This document shows, one piece after another, positions 13,085 through 25,700 of a stretch of 64,000 nucleotides of DNA; positions within the stretch are counted from its first letter, which is position 1, and every line of letters starts with the position of its first letter. Where the stretch lies: the NCBI RefSeq assembly GCF_051401765.1, contig NW_027480423.1, positions 1,240,001-1,304,000 on the forward strand. The letters run 5' to 3'. Under the pieces are notes generated by a model. That model had not been told where the DNA came from, searched no databases, and saw only the letters and a program-made list of their open reading frames with translations. This DNA comes from Calliopsis andreniformis (taxonomy: Eukaryota > Arthropoda > Insecta > Hymenoptera > Andrenidae). The translations under genes and the position numbers were made by a program.

Positions 13085-15900
13085 TAATTGCTACCAGTGT
13101 GAAAGTTATGGTCATTTCTACGTTCCGGGCAACCTAGGCTGCACTCTAGGGCGTTGCTCCACTAGATCGAATAGCTAGGGCCTTAGAAGTCAACGCCCGA
13201 AGCATAAAATACAAAATAAATAAAACAGTTTTTCCATCGTATAAAACGAAAAATTGCAAACAGTGTGAAAGATCTGGACATTTCTACGATTCGGGCTACC
13301 TAGGCTTCACTCTATGGCGTTCTTCCACCACATCGAATAGCAACGGCCTCAGAAGACAACGCCAGAAGTTTAAATACAATATAAATATAACAGTTTTTCC
13401 ATCGTATAAAACGAACAATAGCAACCAGTGTGAAAGGTATGGTCATTTCTACGTTCCGGGCAACCTAGGCTTCTCTCTACGGCGATGCTCCACCAGATCA
13501 AACAGTTAGGGCCTTAGAAGTCAACGCCCGAAGCATAAAATACAAAATAAATAGAACGGTTTTTCCATTGTATAAAACGAATAATTGCTGCCAGTGTAAA
13601 AGCTATGGTCATTTCTACGTTCCGGGCAATCTAGGCTTCACCCTAGGGCGTTGTTCCACCAGATGGAATAGTTAGGGCCTAAGAACTCAACGCTAGTAGC
13701 ATAAAATACGATATAAATACAACAGCTTTTCCTTCGTATAAAACAAATAATTGCAACCAGTTTGAAAGTGATGGTCATTTCTACGTACCGGACGACCTAG
13801 GCTTCACTCTAGGGCGTTGCTCCACCAGATCGAATAGTTAGGGCCTTAGAAGTCAACGCCCGAAGCATAAAATATAAAATAAATAGAACAGTTTTTCCAT
13901 CGTATAAAACGAATAATTGCTACCAGTGTGAAAGCTATGGTCATTTCTACGTTCCGGGCAACCTAGGCTTCACCCTAGGGCGTTGTACCACCAGATCGAA
14001 TAGTTAGGGCCTAAGAAGTGAACGCCAGAAGCATAAAATACAATATAAACACAACAGTTTTTCCATCATATAAAACGAATAATAGCAACCAGTGTGAAAG
14101 TTATGGTCATTTCTACGTTCCGGGCAACCTAGGCTTCACTCTACGGCGATGCTCCACCAGATCAAAAAGTTAGGGCCTTAGAAGTCAGCGCCCGAAGCAT
14201 AAAATACAAAATAAATAGAACAGTTTTTCCATCGTATAAAACGAATGATAGCAACCAGTGTGAAAGTTATGGTCATTTCTACGTTCCGGGCAACCTAGGC
14301 TTCACTCTACGGCGATGCTCCACCAGATCAAACAGTTAGGGCCTTAGAAGTCAACGCCCGAAGCATAAAATACAAAATAAATAGAACGGTTTTTCCATTG
14401 TATAAAACGAATAATTGCTGCCAGTGTAAAAGTTATGGTCATTTCTACGTTCCGGGCAACCTAGGCTTCACCGTAGGGCGTTGTACCACCAGATCGAATA
14501 GTAAGCGCCTAAGAAGTAAACGCCAGGAGCATAAAATACAATATAAATACAACAGTTTTTCCATCGTATAAAACGAATAATTGCAACCAGTATGAAACTT
14601 ATGGTCATTTCTACGTACCGGGCAACCTAGGCTTCACTCTAGGGCGTTGCTCTACCAGATCGAATAGTTAGGGCCTTTGAAGTCAACGCCCGAAGCATAA
14701 AATACAAAATAAATAGAACAGTTTTTCCATCGTATAAAACGAATAATTGCTACCAGTGTGAAAGTTATGGTCATTTCTACTTTCCGGGCAACCTAGGCTT
14801 CACCCTAGGGCGTTGTTCCACCAGATGCAATAGTTAGGGCCTAAGAAGTCAACGCCAGAAGCATAAAATACGACATAGATACAACAGCTTTTCCATCGTA
14901 TAAAACAAATAATTGCCACCAGTTTGAAAGTGATGGTCATTTCTACGTACCGGGCAACCTAGGCTTCACTCTAGGGCGTTGCTCCACCCGATGGAATAGT
15001 TAGGCCCTTAGAAGTCAACGCCCGAAGCATAAAATATAAAATAAAAACAACAGTTTTTCAATCGTATAAAACGAATAATTGCTACCAGTGTGAAAGTTAT
15101 GGTCATTTCTACCTTCCGGGCAACCTAGACTTCACCCTAGGGCGTTGTTCCACCAGATGAAATAGTTAGGGCCTAAGAAGTCAACGCCAGAAGCATAAAC
15201 TACGATATAAATACAACAGCTTTTCCATCGTATAAAACGAATAATTGCTACCAGTGTAAAAGTTATGGTCATTTCTACGTTCCGGGCAACCTAGGCTTCA
15301 CCCTAGGCCGTTGCTCCACCAGATGGAATAGTTAGGGCCTAAGAAGTGAACGCCAGAGGCATAAAATACAATATAAATGCAACAGTTTTTCCATCTTATA
15401 AAACGAATGATAGCAACCAGTGTGAAAGTTATGGTCATATCTACGTTCCGGGCAACCTAGGCTGCACTCTAGGGCGTTGCTCCACTAGATCGAATAGTTA
15501 GGGCCTTAGAAGTCAACGCCCGAAGCATAAAATACAAAATAAATAGAACAGTTTTTCCATTGTATAAAACGAATAATTGCTACCAGTGTAAAAGTTACGG
15601 TCATTTCTACGTTCCGGGCAACCTAGGCTTCACCGTAGGCCGTTGTTCCACCAGATCGAATAGTTAGGGCCTAAGAAGTGAACGCCAGAAGCATAAAATA
15701 CAATACAAATACAACAGTTTTTCCATCATATAAAACGAATGATAGCAACCAGTGTGAAAGTTATAGTCATTTCTACGTTCCAGGCAACCTAGGCTGCACT
15801 CTAGGGCGTTGCTCCACTAGATCGAATAGTTAGGGCCTTAGGAGTCAACGCCCGAAGCATAAAATACAAAATAAATAAAACAGTTTTTCCATCGTATAAA
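13080..15900 (+). repeat. 21-monomer HOR, copy 2 with 3-monomer loss
   Basis: Near-exact repeat of 9,595-13,080. A clean junction lies at about 13,680, where sequence matching 10,195 passes directly to sequence matching 10,694; the deleted length is exactly three monomers (498 bp). One substitution noticed is ATAAAAACAACAG near 15,045 against ATAAAAAGAACAG near 12,055. Near 15,840 it changes to a divergent continuation with GAAATATCTGGAC. Confidence 0.85.
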
Positions 15901-16919
15901 ACGAAAAATTGCAAACAGTGTGAAATATCTGGACATTTCTACGATCCGGGCTACCTAGGCTTCACTCTATGGCGTTCTTCCACCACATCGAATAGCAACG
16001 GCCTCAGAAGTCAACGCCAGAAGCTTAAATACAATATAAATATAACAGTTTTTCCATCGTATTAAACGAATAATAGCAACCAGTGTGAAAGTTATGGTCA
16101 TTTCTACGTTCCGGGCAACATAGGCTTCACTCTACGGCGATGCTCCACCAGATCAAACAGTTAGGGCCTTAGAAGTCAACGCCCGAAGCATAAAATACAA
16201 AATAAATAGAACGGTTTTTCCACTGTATAAAACGAATAATTGCTGCCAGTGTAAAGGCTATGGTCATTTCTACGTTCCAGGCAACCTAGGCTTCACCCTA
16301 GGGCGTTGTTCCACCAGATGGAATAGTTAGGGCCCAAGAAGTCAACGCCAGAAGCATAAATACAATATAAATATAACATTTTTTCCATCGTATAAAACGA
16401 ATATTAGCAACCAGTGTGATAGTTATGGTCATTTCTACGTTCCGGGCAACCTAGGCTTCACTCTACGGCGATGCTCCACCAGATCATACAGATAGGGCAT
16501 TAGAAGTCAACGCCCGAAGCATAAAATACAAAATAAATAAAACGGTTTTTCCATTGTATAAAACGAATAATTGCGGCTAGTGTAAAAGTTATGGTCATTT
16601 CTACGTTCCGGGCAACCTAGGCTTCACCCTAGGGCGTTGTACCACCAGATCGAATAGTTAGGGCCTAAGAAGTGAACGCCAGAAGCATAAAATACAATAT
16701 AAATACAACAGTTTTTCCATCGCATAAAACGAATAATTGCAACCAGTATGAAACTTATGGTCATTTCTACGTTCCGGGAAACCTAGTCTTCACCCTAGGC
16801 CGTTGTTCCACCAGATCGAATAGTTAGGGCCTAAGAAGTGAACGCCAGAAGCATAAAATACAATATAAATACAACAGTTCTTCCATCATATAAAACGAAT
16901 GATAGCAACCAGTGTGAAA

Positions 16920-18110
16920 GTTATGGTCATTACTACGTTCCGCGCAACCTGGGCTTTACTCTAGGGTGTTGTTCCACCAGATGGAATAGTTAGGGCCTAA
17001 GAAGTCAACGCCAGAAGCATAAAATACGATATAAATACAACAGCTTTTCCATCGTATAAAACAAATAATTGCAAGCCGTGTGAAAGTTATGGTCATTTCT
17101 ACGTTCCGGGCAACCTAGGCTTCACTGTATGGCGTTCTTCCACCACATCGGATGGCTACGGCCTCAGAAGTCAACGCCTGAAGTATAAAATACAATAAAA
17201 ATACAACAGTCTTTCCATCCTATAACAGGAATAATTGCAACCCGTGTGAAAGGGATGGTCATTTCTACGTTCCAGGCAACCTAGGCTTCACTCTAGGGCG
17301 TTGCTCCACCAGATCAAACAGTTAGGGCCTTAGAAGTCAACGCCCGAAGCATTAAATACAAAATATATAGAACAGTTTTTCCATTGTATAAAACGAATAA
17401 TTGCTACCAGTGTAAAAGTTATGGTCATTTCTACGTTCCGGGCAACCTAGACTTCACCCTAGGCCGTTGTTCCACCAGATCGAATAGTTAGGGCCTAAGA
17501 AGTGAACGCCAGAAGCATAAAATACAATATAAATACAACAGTTTTTCCATCGTATAAAACGAATAATTGCAACCAGTATGAAACTTATGGTCATTTCTAC
17601 GTACCGGGCAACCTAGCCTTCACACTAGGGCGTTGCTCTACCAGATCGAATAGTTAGGGCCTTAGTTGTCAACGCCCGAAGCATAAAATACAAAATAAAT
17701 AGAACAGTTTTTCCGTCGTATAAAAGGAAGAATTGCTACCAGTGTGAAAGTTATGGTCATTTCTACTTTCCGGGCAACCTTGGCTTCACCCTAGGGCGTT
17801 GTTCCACCAGATGGAATAGTTAGGGCCTAAGAAGTCAGCGCCAGTAGCATAAAATACGATATAAATACAACAGCTTCTCCATCGTATAAAACAAATAATT
17901 GCAACCAGTTTGAAAGTGATGGTCATTTCTACGTACCGGGCAACCTAGGCTTCACTCTAGGGCGTTGCTCCACCAGATCGAATAGTTAGGGCCTTAGAAG
18001 TAAACGCCCGAAGCATAAAATATAAAATAAATACAACAGTTTTTCCATCGTATAAAACGAATAATTGCTACCAGTGTGAAAGTTATGGTCATTTCTACGT
18101 TCCGGGCAAC
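16920..18110 (+). repeat. 13-monomer-offset duplication, copy 1
   Basis: About 1.19 kb (7 monomers) matches 19,078-20,268 at offset 2,158 (13 x 166). Markers are TCATTACTACGTTCCGCG, CATCGGATGGCTACGG, GAAAGGGATGG, ACCTAGCCTTCACAC and CCTTAGTTGTC. Sequence on the left of the two copies is unrelated at the variant level, so the left breakpoint is sharp near 16,925. Confidence 0.85.
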
Positions 18111-18119
18111 ATAGGCTTC

Positions 18120-19060
18120 ACCCTAGGCCGTTGTTCCACCAGATCGAATAGTTAGGGCCTAAGAAGTGAACGCCAGAAGCATAAAATACAATATAAATAC
18201 AACAGTTTTTCCATCATATAAAACGAATGATAGCAACCAGTGTGAAAGTTATGGTCATTTCTACGTTCCGGGCAACCTAGGCTTCACTCTATGGCGTTCT
18301 TCCACCACATCGAATAGCAACGGCCTCAGAAGTCAACGCCAGAAGCATAAAATACGATATAAATACAACAGCTTTTCCATCGTATAAAACAAATAATTGC
18401 AACCAGTGTGAAAGTTATGGTCATTTCTACGTTCCGGGAAACCTAGGCTTCACTGTATGGCGTTCTTCCACCACATCGAATAGCTACGGCCTCAGAAGTC
18501 AGCGCCTGAAGTATAAAATACAATAAAAATACAACAGTCTTTCCATCCTATAACAGGAATAATTGCAAACCGGGTGAAAGTGATGGTCATTTCTACGTTC
18601 CAGGCAACCTAGGCTTCACTCTAGGGCGTTGCTCCACCAGATCAAACAGTTGGGGCCTTAGAAGTCAACGCCCGAAGCATTAAATACAAAATAAATAGAA
18701 CAGTTTTTCCATTGTATAAAACGAATAATTGCTAGCAGTGTAAAAGTTATGGTCATTTCTACGTTCTGGGCAACCTAGGCTTCACCCTAGGCCGTTGTTC
18801 CACCAGATCGAATAGTTAGGGCCTAAGAAGTGAACGCCAGAAGCATAAAATACAATTTAAATACAACAGTCTTTCCATCATATAAAACGAATGATACAAA
18901 CCAGTGTGAAAGTTATGGTCATGTCTACATTTCGAGCAACCTAGGCTTCACTCTAGGGCGTTGCTCCACCTGATCGAATAGTTAGGGCCTTAGAAGTCAA
19001 CGCACGAAGCATTACATACAAAATAAATAGAACAGTTTTTCCATTGTATCAAACGAATAA
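18120..19060 (+). repeat. Copy of block 1 module between the 13-mer copies
   Basis: This stretch aligns with about 2,854-3,794 (offset 15,266, 92 monomers less 6 bp). Both carry AAGTGAACGCC, CTATGGCGTTCTTCC, AAACCG(T/G)GTG and ACATTTCGAGCAACC in the same order. One local change is ACGAATGATACAAACC near 18,890, where GCAACC is expected. Confidence 0.7.
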
Positions 19061-19077
19061 TTGCTACCTGTGTGAAA

Positions 19078-20268
19078 GTTATGGTCATTACTACGTTCCG
19101 CGCAACCTGGGCTTTACTCTAGGGTGTTGTTCCACCAGATGGAATAGTTAGGGCCTAAGAAGTCAACGCCAGAAGCATAAAATACGATATAAATACAACA
19201 GCTTTTCCATCGTATAAAACAAATAATTGCAAGCCGTGTGAAAGTTATGGTCATTTCTACGTTCCGGGCAACCTAGGCTTCACTGTATGGCGTTCTTCCA
19301 CCACATCGGATGGCTACGGCCTCAGAAGTCAACGCCTGAAGTATAAAATACAATAAAAATACAACAGTCTTTCCATCCTATAACAGGAATAATTGCAACC
19401 CGTGTGAAAGGGATGGTCATTTCTACGTTCCAGGCAACCTAGGCTTCACTCTAGGGCGTTGCTCCACCAGATCAAACAGTTAGGGCCTTAGAAGTCAACG
19501 CCCGAAGCATTAAATACAAAATATATAGAACAGTTTTTCCATTGTATAAAACGAATAATTGCTACCAGTGTAAAAGTTATGGTCATTTCTACGTTCCGGG
19601 CAACCTAGACTTCACCCTAGGCCGTTGTTCCACCAGATCGAATAGTTAGGGCCTAAGAAGTGAACGCCAGAAGCATAAAATACAATATAAATACAACAGT
19701 TTTTCCATCGTATAAAACGAATAATTGCAACCAGTATGAAACTTGTGGTCATTTCTACGTACCGGGCAACCTAGCCTTCACACTAGGGCGTTGCTCTACC
19801 AGATCGAATAGTTAGGGCCTTAGTTGTCAACGCCCGAAGCATAAAATACAAAATAAACAGAACAGTTTTTCCATCGTATAAAAGGAAGAATTGCTACCAG
19901 TGTGAAAGTTATGGTCATTTCTACTTTCCGGGCAACCTTGGCTTCACCCTAGGGCGTTGTTCCACCAGATGGAATAGTTAGGGCCTAAGAAGTCAGCGCC
20001 AGTAGCATAAAATACGATATAAATACAACAGCTTCTCCATCGTATAAAACAAATAATTGCAACCAGTTTGAAAGTGATGGTTATTTCTACGTACCGGGCA
20101 ACCTAGGCTTCACTCTAGGGCGTTGCTCCACCAGATCGAATAGTTAGGGCCTTAGAAGTAAACGCCCGAAGCATAAAATATAAAATAAATACAACAGTTT
20201 TTCCATCGTATAAAACGAATAATTGCTACCAGTGTGAAAGTTATGGTCATTTCTACGTTCCGGGCAAC
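19078..20268 (+). repeat. 13-monomer-offset duplication, copy 2
   Basis: Partner of 16,920-18,110 with only a few substitutions, such as ACTTGTGGTC at 19,742 against ACTTATGGTC. It ends exactly where the next subfamily begins (GGGCAACGTAGGC at 20,262). Confidence 0.85.
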
Positions 20269-20840
20269 GTAGGCTTCACTCTAGGGCGTTGCTCCACTAG
20301 ATCGAACAGATAGGGCCTTAGAAGTCAACGCCAGAAGCATAAAGTACAATATAAATACAACAGTTTTTCCATCGTATAAAACGAATAATTGCAACCAGTT
20401 TGACAGTGATGGCCAATTCTACCTTCCGGGCCACCTAGGCTTCACTCTAGGGCGTTGCTCCACCAGATCGAATAGTTAGTGCCTTAGAAGTCAACGCCAG
20501 AAGCATAAAATGCTATATAAATACAACAGTTTTTCCATCGTATAAAACGAATAATTGCAACCAGTTTGACAGTGATGGCCAATTCTACCTTCCGGGCAAC
20601 CTAGGCTTCACTCTACGGCGTTGCTCCACTAGATCGAACTGCTAGGACCTTAGAAGTCAACGCCAGAAGCATTAAATACAATATAAATACAACAGTTTTT
20701 CCATCGTATAAAACGAATAATTGCAACCAGTATGAAACTTATGGTCATTTCTACTTTCCGAGCCACCTAGGCTTCACCCTAGGGCGTTGCTCCAGCGGAT
20801 TGAATAGTTAGGGCCTTAGAAGTCAACGCCCGAACCATAA
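20269..20840 (+). repeat. Module with ATGCTATATAAATAC marker, copy 1 of 3
   Basis: The rare marker ATGCTATATAAATAC lies at about 20,510, 27,150 and 32,462 (offsets 6,640 = 40 monomers and 11,952 = 72 monomers). The preceding monomer (GGGCAACGTAGGC, AAAGTACAAT) is shared by the first and third copies. It marks the left edge of the subfamily domain. Confidence 0.75.
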
Positions 20841-20860
20841 AATGCAAAAAAAATACAACA

Positions 20861-22252
20861 GTGTTTCCATCATATATCAGGAATAATTGCAACCAGTTTG
20901 AAAGTGATGGCCAATTCTACGTTCCGGGCAACCTAGGTTTCACTCCAGCGCGTTGCTCCACCAGACCGAATAGTTACGGCCTAAGAAGTCAACGCCAGAA
21001 GCATAAAATACGATATAAATACAACAGCATTTCCATCGTATAAAACGAATAATTGCAACCAGTATGAAACTTATGGCCATTTCTACTTTCCGAGCAAGCT
21101 AGGCTTGACCCTATGGCGTTGCTCCAACAGATTGAATAGTTAGGGCCTTAGAAGTCAACGCCCGAACCATAAAATGCAAAAAAAATACAACAGTGTTTCC
21201 ATCATATATCAGGAATAATTGCAACCAGTTTGAAAGTGATGGCCAATTCTACGTTCCGGGCAACCTAGGCTTCACTCTAGGGCGTTGCTCCACCAGATCG
21301 AATAGTTAGTGCCTTAGAAGTCAACGCCAGAAGCATAAGATACAATATAAATACAACAGTTTTTCCATCGTATAAAACGAATAATTGCAACCAGTTTGAA
21401 AGTGAAGGCCAATTCTACCTTCCCGGCAACCTAGGCTTCACTCTACGGCGTTGCTCCACTAGATCGAACTGCTAGGGCCTTAGAAGTCAACGCCAGAAGC
21501 ATAAAATACAATATAAATACAACAGTTTTTCCATCGTATAAAACGAATAATTGCAACCAGTGTGAAACTTATGGTCATTTCTACTTTCCGAGCCACCTAG
21601 GCTTCACCATAGGGCGTTGCTCCAACGGATTGAATAGTTAGGGCCTTAGAAGTCAACGCCCGAACCATAAAATGCAAAAAAAATACAACAGTGTTTCCAT
21701 CATATAACAGGAATAATTGCAACCAGTTTGAAAGTGATGGCCAATTCTACGTTCCGGGCAACCTAGGGTTCACTCCAGGGCATTGCTTCAACAGACCGCA
21801 TAGTTACGGCCTAAGAAGTCAACGCCAGAAGCATAAAATACGATATAAATAAAACAGCTTTTCCATTGTATAAAACGAATAATTGCAACCAGTGTGAAAG
21901 TAATGGTCATTTCTACGTTCCAAGCACCCTAGGCGTCACTCTAGGGCGTTGCTCCACCACATCTAATAGCTACGGCCTTAGAAGTCAACGCCAGAGGCAT
22001 AAAATACAATATAAATACAACAGCGTTTCCATCGTATAAAACGAATAATTGCAACCAGTGTGAAAGTTATGGTCATTTCCACATTCCGAGGAACCTAGGC
22101 TTCACTCTAGGGCGTTGCTCCACCAGATCGAATAGTTAGGTCCTTAGAAGTAGACGCCAGAAGCATAAAATACGATATAAATACAACAGATTTTCCATCG
22201 TATAAAAGGATTAATTGCAACCAGTTTGAACGTGATGGTCATTTCTCCTTTC
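20861..22252 (+). repeat. 12-monomer HOR module, copy 1
   Basis: About 1.39 kb matches 22,853-24,244 at offset 1,992 (12 x 166). Shared rare variants are TTCCAAGCACCCTAGGCG, CCACATTCCGAGGAACC, TAGAAGTAGACGCC and TTTCTCCTTTCCGG. A related stretch begins at 28,663 (offset 7,802, 47 monomers) and extends to about 29,780. Confidence 0.8.
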
Positions 22253-22274
22253 CGGGCCACCTAGGCTTCACCCT

Positions 22275-22835
22275 AGGGCGTTGCTCCAACGGATTGAATA
22301 GTTAGGGCCTTAGAAGTCAACGCCCGAACCATAAAATGCAATTAAAATACAACAGTGTTTCCATCACATAACAGGAATAATTGCAACCAGTTTGAATGTG
22401 ATGGCCATTTCTACGTTCCGGGCAACCTAGGCTTCACTCTAGGGCGTTGCTCAACCAGATCGAACAGTTAGTGCCTTAGAAGTCAACGCCAGAAGCATAA
22501 AATACAATATAAATACAACAGTTTTTCCATCGTATAAAACGAATAATTGCAACCAGTTTGACAGTGATGGCCAATTCTACCTTCCGGGCAACCTAGGCTT
22601 CACTCTAGGGCGTTGCTCCAACAGATCGAATAGTTAGTACCTTAGAAGTCAACGCCAGAAGCATAAAATACAATATAAATACAACAGTTTTTCCATCGTA
22701 TAAAACGAATAATTGCAACCAGTTTGACAGTGATGGCCAATTCTACCTTCCGGGCCACCTAGGCTTCACTCTAGGGCGTTGCTCCACCAGATCGAATAGT
22801 TAGTGCCTTAGAAGTCAACGCCAGAAGCATAAAAT
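22275..22835 (+). repeat. 13-monomer-offset module in the subfamily domain, copy 1
   Basis: About 560 bp matches about 24,433-24,993 (offset 2,158). Both have ATGCAATTAAAATACAAC, CCATCACATAACAGG, TGCTCAACCAG and TTAGTACC. The copies part near 22,835, where this one runs into the A8-containing ATGCAAAAAAAACAC. Confidence 0.7.
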
Positions 22836-22852
22836 GCAAAAAAAACACAACA

Positions 22853-24244
22853 GTGTTTCCATCATATAACAGGAATAATTGCAACCAGTTTGAAAGTGAT
22901 GGCCAATTCTACGTTCCGGGCAACCTAGTTTTCACTCCAGGGCGTTGCTCCACCAGACCGAATAGTTACGGCCTAAGAAGTCAACGCCAGAAGCATAAAA
23001 TACGATATAAATACAACAGCATTTCCACCGTATAAAACGAATAATTGCAACCAGTATGAAACTTATGGCCATTTCTACTTTCCGAGCAAGCTAGGCTTGA
23101 CCCTATGGCGTTGCTCCAACAGATTGAATAGTTAGGGCCTTAGAAGTCAACGCCCGAACCATAAAATGCAAAAAAAATACAACAGTGTTTCCATCATATA
23201 TCAGGAATAATTGTAACCAGTTTGAAAGTGATGGCCAATTCTACGTTCCGGGCAACCTAGGCTTCACTCTAGGGCGTTGCTCCACCAGATCGAATAGTTA
23301 GTGCCTTAGAAGTCAACGCCAGAAGCATAAGATACAATATAAATACAACAGTTTTTCCATCGTATAAAACGAATAATTGCAACCAGTTTGAAAGTGAAGG
23401 CCAATTCTACCTTCCGGGCAACCTAGGCTTCACTCTACGGCGTTGCTCCACTAGATCGAACTGCTAGGGCCTTAGAAGTCAACGCCAGAAGCATAAAATA
23501 CAATATAAATACAACAGTTTTTCCATCGTATAAAACGAATAATTGCAACCAGTGTGAAACTTATGGTCATTTCTACTTTCCGAGCCACCTAGGCTTCACC
23601 ATAGGGCGTTGCTCCAACGGATTGAATAGTTAGGGCCTTAGAAGTCAACGCCCGAACCATAAAATGCAAAAAAAATACAACAGTGTTTCCATCATATAAC
23701 AGGAATAATTGCAACCAGTTTGAAAGTGATGGCCAATTCTACGTTCCGGGCAACCTAGGGTTCACTCCAGGGCATTGCTCCAACAGACCGAATAGTTACG
23801 GCCTAAGAACTCAACGCCAGAAGCATAAAATACGATATAAATAAAACAGCTTTTCCATTGTATAAAACGAATAATTGCAACCAGTGTGAAAGTAATGGTC
23901 ATTTCTACGTTCCAAGCACCCTAGGCGTCACTCTAGGGCGTTGCTCCACCACATCTAATAGCTACGGCCTTAGAAGTCAACGCCAGAGGCATAAAATACA
24001 ATATAAATACAACAGCGTTTCCATCGTATAAAACGAATAATTGCAACCAGTGTGAAAGTTATGGTCATTTCCACATTCCGAGGAACCTAGGCTTCACTCT
24101 AGGGCGTTGCTAAACCAGATCGAATAGTTAGGTCCTTAGAAGTAGACGCCAGAAGCATAAAATACGATATAAATACAACAGATTTTCCATCGTATAAAAG
24201 GATTAATTGCAACCAGTTTGAACGTGATGGTCATTTCTCCTTTC
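22853..24244 (+). repeat. 12-monomer HOR module, copy 2
   Basis: Partner of 20,861-22,252. Substitutions noticed are CCTAGTTTTCACTCC at 22,926 against CCTAGGTTTCACTCC, and TGCTAAACCAG at 24,109 against TGCTCCACCAG. The first monomer also matches 27,501-27,683. Confidence 0.8.
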
Positions 24245-24339
24245 CGGGCAACGTAGGCTTCACTCTAGGGCGTTGCACCACTAGATCGAACAGCTAGGGC
24301 CTTAGAAGTCAACGCCAGAAGCATAAAATACGATATAAA

Positions 24340-25700
24340 TACAACAGTTTTTCCATCGTATAAAACGAATAATTGCAACCAGTATGAAACTTATGGTCAT
24401 TTCTACTTTCCGAGCCACCTAGGCTTCACCCTAGGGCGTTGCTCCAACGGATTGAATAGTTAGGGCCTTAGAAGTCAACGCCCGAACCACAAAATGCAAT
24501 TAAAATACAACAGTGTTTCCATCACATAACAGGAATAATTGCAACCAGTTTGAATGTGATGGCCATTTCTACGTTCCGGGCAACCTAGGCTTCACTCTAG
24601 GGCGTTGCTCAACCAGATCGAACAGTTAGTGCCTTAGAAGTCAACGCCAGAAGCATAAAATACAATATAAATACAACAGTTTTTCCATCGTATAAAACGA
24701 ATAATTGCAACCAGTTTGACAGTGATGGCCAATTCTACCTTCCGGGCAACCTAGGCTTCACTCTAGGGCGTTGCTCCAACAGATCAAATAGTTAGTACCT
24801 TAGAAGTCAACGCCAGAAGCATAAAATACAATATAAATACAACAGTTTTTCCATCGTATAAAACGAATAATTGCAACCAGTTTGACAGTGATGGCCAATT
24901 CTACCTTCCGGGCCACCTAGGCTTCACTCTAGGGCGTTGCTCCACCAGATCGAATAGTTAGTGCCTTAGAAGTCAACGCCAGAAGCATAAAATACAATAT
25001 AAATGCAACAGTTTTTCCATCGTATAAAACGAATAAATGCAACCAGTTTGACAGTGATGGCCAATTCTACCTTCCGGGCAACCTAGGCTTCACTCTAGGG
25101 TGTTGCTCCACCAGATCGAATAGTTAGTGCCTTAGAAGTCAACGCCAGAAGCATAAAATACAACATAAATACAACAGTTTTTCCATCGTATAAAACGAAT
25201 AATTGCAACCAGTATGAACCTTATGGACATTTCCACTTTCAGAGCAACCTGGCCTCGGCCTAGGGCGTTGCTCCAACAGATTGAATAGTTAGGGCCTTAG
25301 AAGTCAACGCCCGAACCATAAAATGCAAAAAAAATACAACAGTGTATCCATCATATAACAGGAATAATTGCAACCAGTTTGAAAGTGATGGCCAATTCTA
25401 CGTTCCGGGCAACCTAGGCTTCACTCTAGGGCGTTGCTCCACCAGATCGAATAGTTAGTGCCTTAGAAGTCAACGCCAGAAGCATAAAATACAATATAAA
25501 TACAACAGTTTTTCCATCGTATAAAACGAATAATGGCAACCAGTTTGAAAGTGATGGCCAATTCTACCTTCCGGGCAGCCTAGGCTTCACTCTACGGCGT
25601 TGCTCCACTCGATCAAACAGCTACGGCCTTAGAAGTCAACGCCAGAAGCATAAAATACAATATAAATACAACAGTTTTTCCATCGTATAAAACGAATAAT
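24340..25700 (+). repeat. 33-monomer-offset duplication, copy 1
   Basis: About 1.36 kb matches about 29,818-31,180 at offset 5,478 (33 x 166), changing by 1 bp at 25,250 where CCTGGCCTCGG has lost the A of CCTAGG. Markers are ATGCAATTAAAATAC, GGCCTCGGCCTAGGG, AGTGTATCC, AATGGCAACC and CCACTCGATCAAAC. The AATGGCAACC/CCACTCGATC piece occurs a third time at about 33,180-33,480. Confidence 0.8.

Larger units (their letters stand above)
15900..20268 (+). repeat. Array block 3
   Basis: About 26 monomers of the same classes as blocks 1 and 2. It contains a 13-monomer-offset duplication and, at about 18,120-19,060, a copy of the block 1 module at about 2,854-3,794. The right edge at 20,268 is an abrupt change to the GGCCAATTCTAC subfamily. 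No gene or unique segment is present. Confidence 0.75.

Noticed and set aside
20845..20860. A8 runs as poly(A) tails of retroposons
   Set aside because: They lie at a fixed monomer position (ATGC-A8-TAC), recur in many monomers, and are a simple variant of ATACAATATAAATAC.
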